Source: Thraustochytrium sp. TN22 (Eukaryota; Sar; Bigyra; Thraustochytrida; Thraustochytriidae). From it: a stretch of DNA of 24,857 bases. How positions within the stretch are numbered: the stretch's first letter is position 1; every line of letters starts with the position of its first letter. Under the pieces are notes generated by a model. It did not search any database. It had not been told where the DNA came from and was given only the letters and a program-made list of their open reading frames with translations. Of the stretch, positions 14,406 to 23,158 are shown one piece after another. The translations under genes and the position numbers were made by a program. Location: positions 1 through 24,857 of the forward strand of contig JABLUY010000373.1 in assembly GCA_013306675.1 (NCBI GenBank), written 5' to 3'.

Positions 14406-17357
14406 TCACTGCGATACAACGTTGGTGATGAGGATCTCGCGAAAGACGCTGGGGAGCTGAGCAGTGTCGAGCAGGACGTGGGCGCGGCCCGACGGGAGCT
14501 CGCGCTTGAGACGCTGCGCCTCCTCCCCGAAGGAAGCGATGAAGAGCGCGTGCGCCTCGACGTCGGGGGAGGCCACGAGGCGGCGGCCGAGCTCCGAGGC
14601 CGGAATGCCGTAGCGGCGCAGATTGGCGTCGCTGACTACGATGACGAGCTTCTGGTCGGCGTCCTCCTCGTCCACCGCCTTGACGGCAGCCTCAGTGCCC
14701 TCGAGCGTCATGTCGCCGGACCAGCAGAACTGGGAGTGGGCGATCATGTGCTGGCAGACCTTGAGGCGGTCCTTGCGGGAGCGCGGCGGCGAGCCAAACT
14801 TGACGAGCTGGATGGCGTGGTCCTCGCCGGAGTGGCCCACGATGGAGTACTTGTAGCGGTCCCCAAAGGGCTCGAGCGCCTCCATGATCATGACCGCCAG
14901 CTCGCACTCGCGGCGCAGACGGCCGTCCTGCGAGTTGAAACGGTACATGGACCCGCTGCAGTCGAGCAGAAAGAGCAGGCGCTTGGGCAGCTCCTGCACG
15001 GCGCCCGGCATGGGGTCGCGCACGCCGCGCCGCTTGTACACGAGGCGCTCGCCCAGCGCGCAGTCCACCAGCTTGGAGTCGTCCAGGTCGCCAAAGGTCT
15101 CGTTCTTGAGCCACTCGCGCTCCTGCTTCTTCTTCTCGGCGGCGTCCAAAATCACCCGCAGCTGCGCAATCTCTTGCTCCACGTTGGCCAGGAAGCTCGT
15201 GTACTGCTCGTTCTCGTCCGCGCTCATCTCGATCTCCTGCAGGCGCTCCGCGAATGCCTTGCGGTTCAGCTCGCGCGCCTGCTGCATTGTGGCGTCGTCC
15301 ACCTCGCGCTTGGCCGCCTCCGACACCTGATGTACAGCGTGCCCTTTGTCCAACCGGTACGGCCCGCCGCGCCCGCCCAGGCCGGCCGTGTTGCTGCCGC
15401 CCGTGCCGCCGGCCCACGTGTTACCGCCCACGTGCGGCGCGTTGTCCGGGTCCTCCTTGCCGTGCTTGGGCGTCTCCACCTTGGGCGGCTTGGCCGACAG
15501 TCCGCCCGCGCCGCCCTGCACCTGCAGCTGCAGGAGGCTGCCGCCCGTGTTGGGGCCGCCCGCCGCGCCCTGCAGGCCGCCCGCCGCGGCCGACAGTCCG
15601 TGCATCTCCAGCCACTGCGCCAGTTCGCGCGACACCTCCTCGTGGTCCACCTGGAAGAGGCGCACGATGCCGTGCGCGCCCTGCCGCTGCAGCGTCACCA
15701 GCTCGCCGTCCTCCGTTTCGGCCAGCGCCACGTATTCAAGCGACTCGCCGCGGCTCTTGTTCTCGCCGCTGCCCCCACTCGTGTCGTCCATAAGCTTCAC
15801 GGGTGTGATGCGCTTCACGACCTGACGGTGCTCGTCCACCAGCTGGATGACCACATCGTCTGAGGCGCGCTCCAGCACCATGGCCACCTGGCCGGCGCGC
15901 GGCAGCGGCGTTGCTAGCAGGAGCGGCTCCGCAGGGATCTCTTGCTTCTCCGTCTTCTTCTTCTCCGTTTTGTTGTTGTTGTTGTTGCTGCTGCTGCTGC
16001 TGCTGCTCGTCGCGGTCTCCTGACCACCCGCCTCCAAGCTTTCCCTCTCCTCGGCAAGGACGCGCGGCACGGTCATGAGGCGCACCGCCTTGAGCCGGTC
16101 GCGCAGCGCCGCCATGTCTAGGGCGTCAATCTGTGCGCTACCCTGACCCGGCGCCTCCTCCGTGCCGTCGCCATCGCCCGCTAGCACGGCGCGCTGGAGC
16201 ACGGCGCGCGGGTGCGCAAAGGTGGCCGCGCCGCGCTCGCACCCGTGCAATGCCGTGGCGTCCGCCGAGTCCACCGACTGAAAGGCCTCCATGGCTGCGG
16301 CGGCCACGCCATCCTCAAAGTGCAGGTCTTGCAGCGACGCAAGCGCCTCCGAGAAGGACAGCCGCCGCTTATCCAGCGGCAGCACAACCGCCTCCCCGTC
16401 GCGCGCCGATACCGCCACCCAGGCCGGCCGCACCTCGCCCGTGGCCGCTTCCTCCAGCTCTGCGTACCACAGACCGCGCGAGCACACCGTCAGGTCGCGC
16501 AGCAGGTGGCCTTCCGGCGCGTGCACGCGTGTCACAGTCGGGAACTCCCCCGGCGCGCCGGCCTCCAAAATGTCCGCCGCGCCGCTGCCGTCGCTGCCGC
16601 CGTCTACGACCAGCATGCCACGGTGGCCGAGCGCCGCCAGCATGCGCGGCTCTAGCTTGCGCTGATTCACGGACGAGGTCCGGAAGAGAGCGTCAAAGAT
16701 ACTGCCGCGCTCCTCCGCGTCGTAGTCCGCGTCGCCCGTCGCCGTGCCTTGTGGCCGGAACGGATCCGGCAGCTTCGGTAGCGACAGCACGCGCACCTCG
16801 CCGCCCAGCGGCGACAGCAGCACCAAGGTGGCCATGCGCGGCAGAAACAGCGCCAGCTCGTCGCCCAGCGCGGCCAGCTCCGGCTTGGCCGCCCTGTATG
16901 GAAGCACCTCGTCCAGGTGCAGCCAGGACCGCGACGCGGCAGCCCCGCGCCGCTCGGCGCCAGCGCCAACGTCCCAGAACGAGTGGATGCCCACGGGCGA
17001 CTCGCTCAGCACGTGTACCCCGCCGCCGGCGCACGCCATGCCCACGACGCGCTGCCAGCTCGACTGCAGCGGCACCTGCCACCGCGAGCGCTCCTCTGTG
17101 AAGTGCTGCAGGCGCGCCTGGTCCGTCGCGAACCTCTGCGTGCTCGCCTCTGGAACACGCCCCTTGTACAGCCGGCCCTCCAGCGCCACCTTGTCCACGC
17201 GGCATCGCAGCGCGCGCTCGCTCAGCGCGCGTCGCTGCTGCTGCTGATGCCGCTGATGATGCTGATGCTGACGATGACGAGGCTGAGGCCGATGCTGCGG
17301 TGGCAAGAGGCCGGCGTACCTCGCGCGCAGCCTGCGCGTCGTCATGGTCACCGCCAT
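14406..17357 (-). CDS. VWA8: VWA8-type protein, C-terminal half with VWA domain, no AAA+ modules
   Basis: 983 residues matching the C-terminal half of VWA8, a mitochondrial matrix AAA+ protein of about 1,900 residues in human. Diagnostic is the glycine-rich signature DPDNAPHVGGNTWAGGTGG (636 onward), then GPYRLDKGH, a helical segment with LRVILD, LVYKRRG and the VWA domain with its MIDAS: DCSGSMYRFN (Asp799, Ser801, Ser803), GDMTLEGTE (Thr884) and VSDANLRRYG (Asp910). GHSGEDHA and AHSQFCWSGD are also family-typical. Between are Ser/Asn runs coded by a microsatellite. The AAA+ ATPase part is absent from the frame. The ATG at 17357 was chosen for its GACATGG context; the following arginine-rich, acid-free stretch (MTTRRLRARYAGLL) could be a mitochondrial presequence. 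The frame is open further upstream but without ATG. The AAA+ part may be a separate gene or lie on distant exons. Confidence 0.9.
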   Translation of the reverse strand: MAVTMTTRRLRARYAGLLPPQHRPQPRHRQHQHHQRHQQQQRRALSERALRCRVDKVALEGRLYKGRVPEASTQRFATDQARLQHFTEERSRWQVPLQSSWQRVVGMACAGGGVHVLSESPVGIHSFWDVGAGAERRGAAASRSWLHLDEVLPYRAAKPELAALGDELALFLPRMATLVLLSPLGGEVRVLSLPKLPDPFRPQGTATGDADYDAEERGSIFDALFRTSSVNQRKLEPRMLAALGHRGMLVVDGGSDGSGAADILEAGAPGEFPTVTRVHAPEGHLLRDLTVCSRGLWYAELEEAATGEVRPAWVAVSARDGEAVVLPLDKRRLSFSEALASLQDLHFEDGVAAAAMEAFQSVDSADATALHGCERGAATFAHPRAVLQRAVLAGDGDGTEEAPGQGSAQIDALDMAALRDRLKAVRLMTVPRVLAEERESLEAGGQETATSSSSSSSNNNNNKTEKKKTEKQEIPAEPLLLATPLPRAGQVAMVLERASDDVVIQLVDEHRQVVKRITPVKLMDDTSGGSGENKSRGESLEYVALAETEDGELVTLQRQGAHGIVRLFQVDHEEVSRELAQWLEMHGLSAAAGGLQGAAGGPNTGGSLLQLQVQGGAGGLSAKPPKVETPKHGKEDPDNAPHVGGNTWAGGTGGSNTAGLGGRGGPYRLDKGHAVHQVSEAAKREVDDATMQQARELNRKAFAERLQEIEMSADENEQYTSFLANVEQEIAQLRVILDAAEKKKQEREWLKNETFGDLDDSKLVDCALGERLVYKRRGVRDPMPGAVQELPKRLLFLLDCSGSMYRFNSQDGRLRRECELAVMIMEALEPFGDRYKYSIVGHSGEDHAIQLVKFGSPPRSRKDRLKVCQHMIAHSQFCWSGDMTLEGTEAAVKAVDEEDADQKLVIVVSDANLRRYGIPASELGRRLVASPDVEAHALFIASFGEEAQRLKRELPSGRAHVLLDTAQLPSVFREILITNVVSQ
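15970..16007 (-). repeat. (AAC)n(AGC)n coding microsatellite
   Basis: Read on the minus strand it codes Ser then Asn runs in the linker of the VWA8-type protein, before a Lys-rich segment. Confidence 0.95.
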
Positions 17358-18106
17358 GTCCGTCCGCTCCGCTCCGCTCCGCTCCGCCAGCGGCGACGGC
17401 CTCTTGTCGCGCGCGGTTATGCGCACGCGAGCGCCAGCGATCGCGAGCCGTGCAGCGCTCCTCGCCCGCTCACACCCGCGCGCCGCGCCGCGCCGCGCAG
17501 CCCCAGGCGCCGCCGGCCTGCGCCGCCTCTGAGGTTTGCAAGAAAGGGGGTGAGTGAGCTTGTGCGCGCGTCATGGCGCTCCATGATGACGACTAGGCCC
17601 ACGCCAGCAACCACGCCGTGCAGCGCATCAATCTCGCTAGAGGCCTGCTGCTGCTGTTGCTTCGCTGTTGCTGCTGCTGCTGCTGCTGCTGAAGAAGAAG
17701 AAGAAGATGATGATGATGATGAAGGAGAAGATACTCATGACATCAAGACGCCGCCCATGGCTCTGGCTCGTCCTGCCGTGGAGGCTTCCGGATCGTTCTC
17801 CTCCGCATCGAGGCGCTACATGACGGCACGGGCGAACACGCAGAGCAGCACGCCGACCAGAGGAGAACATGGCTGATAACTTACTTACCTGATACGGAAA
17901 AGGTAGATGAAGAACATGATGACGCGATGATGCAGTGCAGCTCGTTCGCTCGTTTCGCTCACTTGGTTCGCTTGCTTGGCTTGCTTGTTTGGGTTTGGCT
18001 CGCTGACACGCGTGCCATCGTGGTCGCGCGGTCGCACCAACCTCCCCGAGCATGGCCGCACAACGCAAGCAGCCATCTGCGCAAGAGCGACGTTCTGCAG
18101 CAATGG
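17358..18106. other. Spacer upstream of VWA8 with compound microsatellite
   Basis: 17646-17731 holds adjoining (GCT)n, (GAA)n and (GAT)n runs on the plus strand. These give an Ala-Glu-Asp reading in one plus frame, which I treat as a simple-repeat artefact. 17930-18000 has short gcttgctt/gttcgctt repeats. Apart from the candidate intron described separately, no gene is supported. Confidence 0.5.
17529..17888 (-). other. Candidate 360-nt intron 5' of VWA8
   Basis: On the minus strand a near-perfect donor (TATCAG|GTAAGTAAG) at 17889/17888 is followed by a pyrimidine-rich acceptor (CCCCCTTTCTTGCAAACCTCAG) ending at 17529. Removing this segment would take out the compound microsatellite and join an upstream exon to the VWA8 leader. 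It would be in frame with VWA8, but the joined leader codes only Arg/Ala-rich sequence, so the intron may equally lie in a 5' UTR. Confidence 0.4.
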
Positions 18107-19543
18107 TCAAGGCCCAGCCCGGCGGTCGAGCTCGTAGTGGATGTTGAAACCCAAGTCCGATGTGCCATAGGGAGACGGGACGCCATGGGCTGCGGAAACC
18201 GGTCCCGAGGACGAGGCCACCGAGGTGGCCGGGAACGACTGTGCTGAGTCCAGGCCCGCATCCGCAGTCAGCCGAGGCGCCGGGGCCGGCAACGACGACG
18301 CGGTACTAGCGCCTGGCGCAGGCTCGGGGACCGGGGACGGGTCTGTAGACGAGGACGAAGAGGACGCAGCAGCTTCACTGACAGCGTTGGAGAACGGGTG
18401 GCGGCTGGCCTGGCGCGCGGCTTGCGGCGGCGCGAGCGGCGCCGGACGGTCGGTGCCAAATCTGAGTTGCGTAAAGTGGTTGAAGGCCGTCTGCGCACGC
18501 GGGAAGAAGGTGTGATCCACGTACTGGATGCACTGGTAGCACCAGATGGAGAGGTCCTGAAAACTGAGACAGACCGGGTGGCTGGTGAGCTCGTGGTGAT
18601 GCAACATGTGGCCCATGCTGTAGCGGCCGCAAAAGACACTGCCGCAGGTGAGGCAAACCCAGTTCTCGCTCTGTGCGCTGGCGGGCTGCGTGGTCACACC
18701 CAGCGAGGCGCAGGTGGCGCAGGGCGCGTTGAGGTCCGTGACGCGCTCTGCCGCCTCCACGGACACACTGCCCATGTGCGAGCACATGAGCTCGCCCATG
18801 GGCCCTAGGTTTTCCCAAAAGAGCTGCGCCTCCTCGCCCTCGATGGCGTCGTCGCCGCCCACGAGCAGCGGCGCGTTTTGCGGCTCCTCGCGGTGCTTGA
18901 GCCGGTGCATGCGTGCAAAGAATCGGTAGAGCGTCGGGAAAAAGTCGTGGTTTAGGTACATGTCGCAGCCGTAGCACCACACCGAGAGATCCAGCAGCGA
19001 CATGCTGACGCAATGGCCGCTGTCGGCGTGGTGTTGAAGCATGTGCCGGTTCGCGAAGCGGCCGCAAAAGAACTCGTGGCACACCAGGCACAGCCAGTTC
19101 TCCTGCTTGGTCTGGCACGCGCTGCACACCACATTGTCCAGGTCGAGCTCGAAGTCGTCTCGGATCGGGCGCACCGTCACGATGTGCTGGCACTCGCGCG
19201 TCTTGAGCAGAAAGGACTCCGCGTCGAAGATGCGCACCTTGGTGCCCTCCGCCGTCGCCATGAGCGTGGCCCCGCCGCTGCGGCCGCCCCCCGCGGCAGC
19301 CGCCGCCGCGTTCAGGCTCGCCGCCATGTCCGCGCCGCGCAGCGTCGACGCCTTGGTCAGCGACCGCAGCGCCGACATGGCGCTCCCGCTGCGCTCCAGC
19401 GGCGCCTCCGCGCGGCTGTGCGCGGCCGCGGGGTCCTGCGCGGCCTGCGCGGCCTGCGCGGCCTGGTCGTCGTGCTCGCCGTCCGCATCTTCGCCATCAG
19501 CGCCGCGCGCCGCCACCGGCGCCAGCCCGCCCCACGCCTCCAT
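18107..19543 (-). CDS. Tandem ZnF-UBP (BUZ) ubiquitin-binding protein
   Basis: 478 residues. Two ZnF-UBP domains of the HDAC6/USP type lie at about 118-200 and 254-343. The first has CSAC, NWLCLVCHEFFCGRFANRHM, HH and WCYGC; the second has CATC, NWVCLTCGSVFCGRYSMGHM, HHH and WCYQC. All expected zinc Cys/His positions look present, and the second domain is especially HDAC6-like. Such domains bind the free C-terminal Gly-Gly of ubiquitin. No deacetylase, ubiquitin protease or RING domain is seen. The N-terminus is Ala-rich and acidic; the C-terminal 115 residues are Ser/Pro/Ala-rich and probably disordered. The ATG at 19543 (GGCATGG) was preferred; the frame is open upstream without ATG. The role as a ubiquitin reader or adaptor is inferred. 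Confidence 0.85.
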   Translation of the reverse strand: MEAWGGLAPVAARGADGEDADGEHDDQAAQAAQAAQDPAAAHSRAEAPLERSGSAMSALRSLTKASTLRGADMAASLNAAAAAAGGGRSGGATLMATAEGTKVRIFDAESFLLKTRECQHIVTVRPIRDDFELDLDNVVCSACQTKQENWLCLVCHEFFCGRFANRHMLQHHADSGHCVSMSLLDLSVWCYGCDMYLNHDFFPTLYRFFARMHRLKHREEPQNAPLLVGGDDAIEGEEAQLFWENLGPMGELMCSHMGSVSVEAAERVTDLNAPCATCASLGVTTQPASAQSENWVCLTCGSVFCGRYSMGHMLHHHELTSHPVCLSFQDLSIWCYQCIQYVDHTFFPRAQTAFNHFTQLRFGTDRPAPLAPPQAARQASRHPFSNAVSEAAASSSSSSTDPSPVPEPAPGASTASSLPAPAPRLTADAGLDSAQSFPATSVASSSGPVSAAHGVPSPYGTSDLGFNIHYELDRRAGP

Positions 19544-19900
19544 GCCGCGGCCCGGGCCCGAGCGTCGCCGCCGCCGCCGCCCGCGCAGCGCCGCCCATGC
19601 GCCGCGCGACCGGGTTCTGCGCTCCGCGACGGAGGCCGCGGCGCCGCTCTCCGCCGAGTCCACGGCCTCCAAGTTCGCCGCGTACCGCCCCGTCGTGCAC
19701 GCCGACGCCGGCCGCCAGGACCGCACCGGCCAGCCCGAGGGCGGCTCGAGCTCCGGCGCCTGGCTCGAGGATGCTGGCAGCTGGGCCTGGCTTGGCGGAA
19801 CTGCTGATTTGCTGCCAGCTCCTGCACGCGCTGCAGCAGCGCGAGCAGGTCCATGAGGAGCACCTCGACGAGTGAGGAGGGGCGGGGCGACGAGGAGGGG

Positions 19901-19995
19901 AGATGCAGCTCGACGAGCAGATGCAGCTTGGCGAGGAGATGCAGCTTGGCGCGGAGATAAGTTACAGCTTGGCGCGGAGGTGCGGCTTGAAGAGG
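19901..19995 (+). repeat. 18-bp tandem repeat, about 5 units
   Basis: Units begin agatgcagct at 19901, 19919 and 19937, then a longer unit at 19955 with a 5-base insertion and a diverged unit at 19978. One frame reads MQLDEQ-MQLGEE-MQLGAE. Confidence 0.9.
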
Positions 19996-20650
19996 TGCTC
20001 GACAGGTGGATTGGAGTGGATGACGATGCTTGGCGAGAAAAGAGGGAGGGCAGGCGTAAAGGCGTCGTGCTCGTCGCGTGTACCGCTCGTCAGATCGGCT
20101 TCGACGTGGGGATGGAGACGGGCGAGCGCCTTTCCGAGTCGCTGCGTGGGCATCAAGTCGCGCTGCCTGTTGAATTGAAGAAGTCGTCGCAAGTCGTTGT
20201 GCTCCGAAACTGAAGAACGCATGTCTGGGGGGCTGCTGGAATACTCACTGCAGAGACCCGCAAGCTACGCTGCATCATCGACGGCGAGGCCACAGCCTCG
20301 ATCTTCGAGCGCAACGGCCTCGTGAACACGCTCACTCCAGCTCAAGGATTCGGCGCGCCGAGTGAAATGGCAGGCACTGCCCGGTACCCGACGATCTCGG
20401 GCTCGGCACCGATCAACGCTTGGCCTCCCCGCGCGCAGCGGCAGGCCCAGCTCCTCTCCTCCGCGCCGCCCGCGTCCGCCGCCGCGCCCTCGCGCTACTA
20501 GTAGCATACTAGCAGCCGCCGGAAAAGAACAGTCCTGCGCCGCAAGCAGCGCAGCGTTCTGTTCCGCGCCTTTTTCCCGCGGCGGCGGCGCCGAGCTCGT
20601 TATCGCGATCAGAATCACAGCGCCGGGGCCTTCGCGCGGCGCGCGCGCGC

Positions 20651-20651
<1 letters not shown>

Positions 20652-20690
<39 letters not shown>

Positions 20691-20750
20691 GCGCGGCAGA
20701 CCGGCCCGGCCCCGCGCGGCGGCGGCGGCAGCGGCGGCGGCGGCGGCGGC
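20652..20750 (+). repeat. Two CGG trinucleotide blocks
   Basis: 20652-20689 is about 12 uninterrupted GGC units; 20717-20750 is a second run with one A interruption. They lie 125-225 nt before the ATG at 20876, probably in the promoter or 5' UTR, and next to alternating CG runs that favour Z-DNA. Confidence 0.95.
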
Positions 20751-20875
20751 CCGGAGCGGCATCCGGCGCGGCGGCGCCCTCGCGAAGCCCGCGCGAGCGA
20801 GGGCGCGCGCCGGCCCTTCGCGCGCGCGCGCGCGCAGCAGGGGCGCGCAGGGGCGCGCAGGGCGCGCGAGGCGAG

Positions 20876-23158
20876 ATGGAGGAGACCAGGACGCGCGCGG
20901 ACCTGCGCGCGGCGGCGGCAGTGCTGGGCCAGCTCAAGGGCCCCGAGGACGAGGAGGGCGCCGCGGGCGCCGCGACCGACGCCAACCCGGCCGGCAGTGC
21001 GACGACGACGGCGGCGGCGGCGGCGGAGGCGGAGGCGGAGGCGGGAGGAGGAGGCGGCAAGGACGCCGCCGCCGCGCCGCGCCGCACCAGCGAGCGGCGC
21101 AAGCGAGCCGCGTCCAACGGCGATGGCGGCGACGGCACCAGCACCGAGGAGGGCGAGGCGAGAGAGAACGGGGTCGTCGCGGACGACCTGGAGCCAGACG
21201 AGGCCGCGGCGGCGGCCAGGGCCGACGCTGAGACCGGCACGGCCTCGACGTCCAACAAGCGCCGCGCTGCGGCTGGCGCGTCGACCGGCGCCGGCGCCGG
21301 CACTGGCAAGACGGGGCCTGCGTCGAAGCGGGCCAAGACGAACGGGGCCAATGAAGACGCTGTGACGACTGAAGCGGCCGGGGACGAGCTCGACGCGGTC
21401 CAAGGCCAGGGTGGCAGCCAGGGTGGCGGCCAGCAGCAGCAGGACGGTCACCAGCAGCAGGACGGCCAGAAGGAGCAGGACGGCGGCGAGGCCGGCCAGG
21501 AGGAGGCGGGCGGGGCGCGCGCCGTGCCCACGGCTGCCAACGCCGACGCCGCCGACGCCGCGGCGGCTGCAGTCTCGTCAGCGAATTCCGTAGCGGCGCC
21601 GGGTATGCCTGCAGATGCGCCGCCGGGCCCGCCTGCAGAAGCACCGCCGGGCCCGTCTGCGGAGGCGCCGCCGCCCACCGGTGCACCGCGCGCCGCGGCC
21701 CTCGTTTTCCAGCCCCAGCAAGCGCAGCACGAGTCCGAGGGCGGCAAGACGGCCGGGCCCAAGAAGAACTCGCCAGACCCCCTGGGCCTCGACCAGTACA
21801 TTGAGCTGTACAGCGCCATCAGCACAGACCTGTGGACCAATATTCGGCAGGAGCGCGACTGGAACCAGCTGCATGAGAAGCTGCGCAGAAAGTACGCGTG
21901 GATGCCCAAGGCCTTCGCGTCCGTGAGCCTCTTCAAGCAGCGGTGCAAGCTTCTGCTCGAAGAGCGTAGGAAGCGCCAGCACGTGACCACCTGGAAGGTC
22001 ATCCAGGCCGCCAACACCGGGCCGGCCATCACCGTGGTCCTGGAGAAGCGCCTCAAACTGCTCGGCGTCTCGCCCGAGGTGGTATCCTGGGACTTTACCT
22101 TGCTGGGCGAGTACTTCGCGCAGCGCATATACCGGTCGGAGCGCTCGCCCGGATGTGTCCTGGACTGGCCCAGCGGCCCACGCACATCCATGCTCAACAA
22201 GCTCGTCGCCTTGCACAAGCATCACAACTACGGCAGCTTCTACCAGGTCCACGAGCACGTCGACCAACTCCTGCAGGCCTGCGAGGTGGAACTCGCTGTT
22301 CTCAGCGTGTGCGACTGCGCCGGCTGCGCGCTCTGGGAGCTCGGCGAGTACCGCAACAACAACGCGCAGACGTACGAACTGCGCCTGCGCTGGACTCGCA
22401 AGCGCGCCGAGATCATGCGCGATCTCCTCGTGCTGCATAAGGACAACTCGCACCTCGACATCGACGATCTCACCACCTTGGTCAAGGAGAAGATGCCGGT
22501 GCTTCGCAACTGGCGCCACAAGGACGTCATCACGCTCTTGCACGCAGCGCACTCCGCGCGTGACTGCCAAGCTTGCGACCCCGGCTCGCGACCCAAGCGT
22601 CCGTACCGCAATCGCAAGCTCGTGGCGCTCGAGGTCGCACAGGAGGGCCAGGCCGTCGCGGCTGCCAATCTCACCATTGCCGAGCAGGCCGCCTCGCCGG
22701 CTGCCAAGGAGGAGGCCCTGCGCAAGCTTCAGCGGGCCACTCAAGACGCCGAGGTCGCCATGAAGGCCGCCACGCCAATGCTCGACCCCCAGCACGCCAC
22801 CTCGCTTGTGGTGGCCGCCGCCACTGCCGCAGCTGCCGCCGCCGCCGCCTCGCAGCCACCAAGCACAGGTCTCTCCGGCGCGGCGGCTGTCGTTGCCGCC
22901 CCACTACCGCCGTCGACCTCCTCCTCCTCCTCCTCGTCGTCGTCGTCGTCGTCGTCATCATCCCTGACCCCGGCGGTGCATGATGCCAATAAGAGCGTGC
23001 CCACATACGGGGCCCACCCTGTCCTCGACAACAATGGTAGCGGCGAAAACAACAGCGCCAGCAACGACGAGCATGTACCAGGTCCGCCGCCCCCGGACGA
23101 CCTCCAGCAGCAGCAAGAGCCGCAGCAGCATTTACAGCAAGGGGGGTCCTCGACATGA
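20876..23158 (+). CDS. Unidentified 760-residue nuclear-looking protein
   Basis: I do not recognise a family. Residues 1-300 are disordered: Ala/Asp/Glu-rich, with basic clusters that could be nuclear signals (RRTSERRKR 69-77, NKRR 127-130, KRAK 151-154), a Gln-rich part (186-210) and an 8-residue PAEAPPGP repeat (245-268). Residues about 303-570 are well-ordered and mostly helical: LDQYIELYSAISTDLWTNI, then RDWNQLHEKLRRKYAWMPKA (possibly Myb/SANT-like), a basic LLEERRKRQ, a Cys motif CDCAGC (479-484), and a conserved-looking NWRHKDVITLLHAAHSARDC with a second Cys pair. The C-terminus has Ala, Ser and Gln runs. The ATG at 20876 has a GAGATGG context and the frame is intron-free. A DNA-associated role is inference. 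Confidence 0.75.
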   Translation: MEETRTRADLRAAAAVLGQLKGPEDEEGAAGAATDANPAGSATTTAAAAAEAEAEAGGGGGKDAAAAPRRTSERRKRAASNGDGGDGTSTEEGEARENGVVADDLEPDEAAAAARADAETGTASTSNKRRAAAGASTGAGAGTGKTGPASKRAKTNGANEDAVTTEAAGDELDAVQGQGGSQGGGQQQQDGHQQQDGQKEQDGGEAGQEEAGGARAVPTAANADAADAAAAAVSSANSVAAPGMPADAPPGPPAEAPPGPSAEAPPPTGAPRAAALVFQPQQAQHESEGGKTAGPKKNSPDPLGLDQYIELYSAISTDLWTNIRQERDWNQLHEKLRRKYAWMPKAFASVSLFKQRCKLLLEERRKRQHVTTWKVIQAANTGPAITVVLEKRLKLLGVSPEVVSWDFTLLGEYFAQRIYRSERSPGCVLDWPSGPRTSMLNKLVALHKHHNYGSFYQVHEHVDQLLQACEVELAVLSVCDCAGCALWELGEYRNNNAQTYELRLRWTRKRAEIMRDLLVLHKDNSHLDIDDLTTLVKEKMPVLRNWRHKDVITLLHAAHSARDCQACDPGSRPKRPYRNRKLVALEVAQEGQAVAAANLTIAEQAASPAAKEEALRKLQRATQDAEVAMKAATPMLDPQHATSLVVAAATAAAAAAAASQPPSTGLSGAAAVVAAPLPPSTSSSSSSSSSSSSSSSLTPAVHDANKSVPTYGAHPVLDNNGSGENNSASNDEHVPGPPPPDDLQQQQEPQQHLQQGGSST

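Larger units (their letters stand above)
19544..20875. other. Repeat-rich spacer between divergent genes
   Basis: Holds an 18-bp repeat, two CGG-repeat blocks and alternating CG runs (20638-20651 and about 20817-20834). Two plus-strand stretches look weakly protein-like: 19872-20213 (starts in the 18-bp repeat, continues EVRLEEVLDRWIGVDDDAW) and 20214-20501, open without ATG (contains ETRKLRCIIDGEATASIFER). Neither has a recognised domain; they might be exons of one short gene or relics. Confidence 0.4.

Noticed and set aside
14478-15863. 461-codon plus-strand frame
   Set aside because: Antisense to the VWA8-type gene; Leu/Arg/His-rich shadow.
16917-17876. Plus-strand frame with Ala-Glu-Asp run
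   Set aside because: First part is antisense to VWA8; the acidic run is a compound microsatellite.
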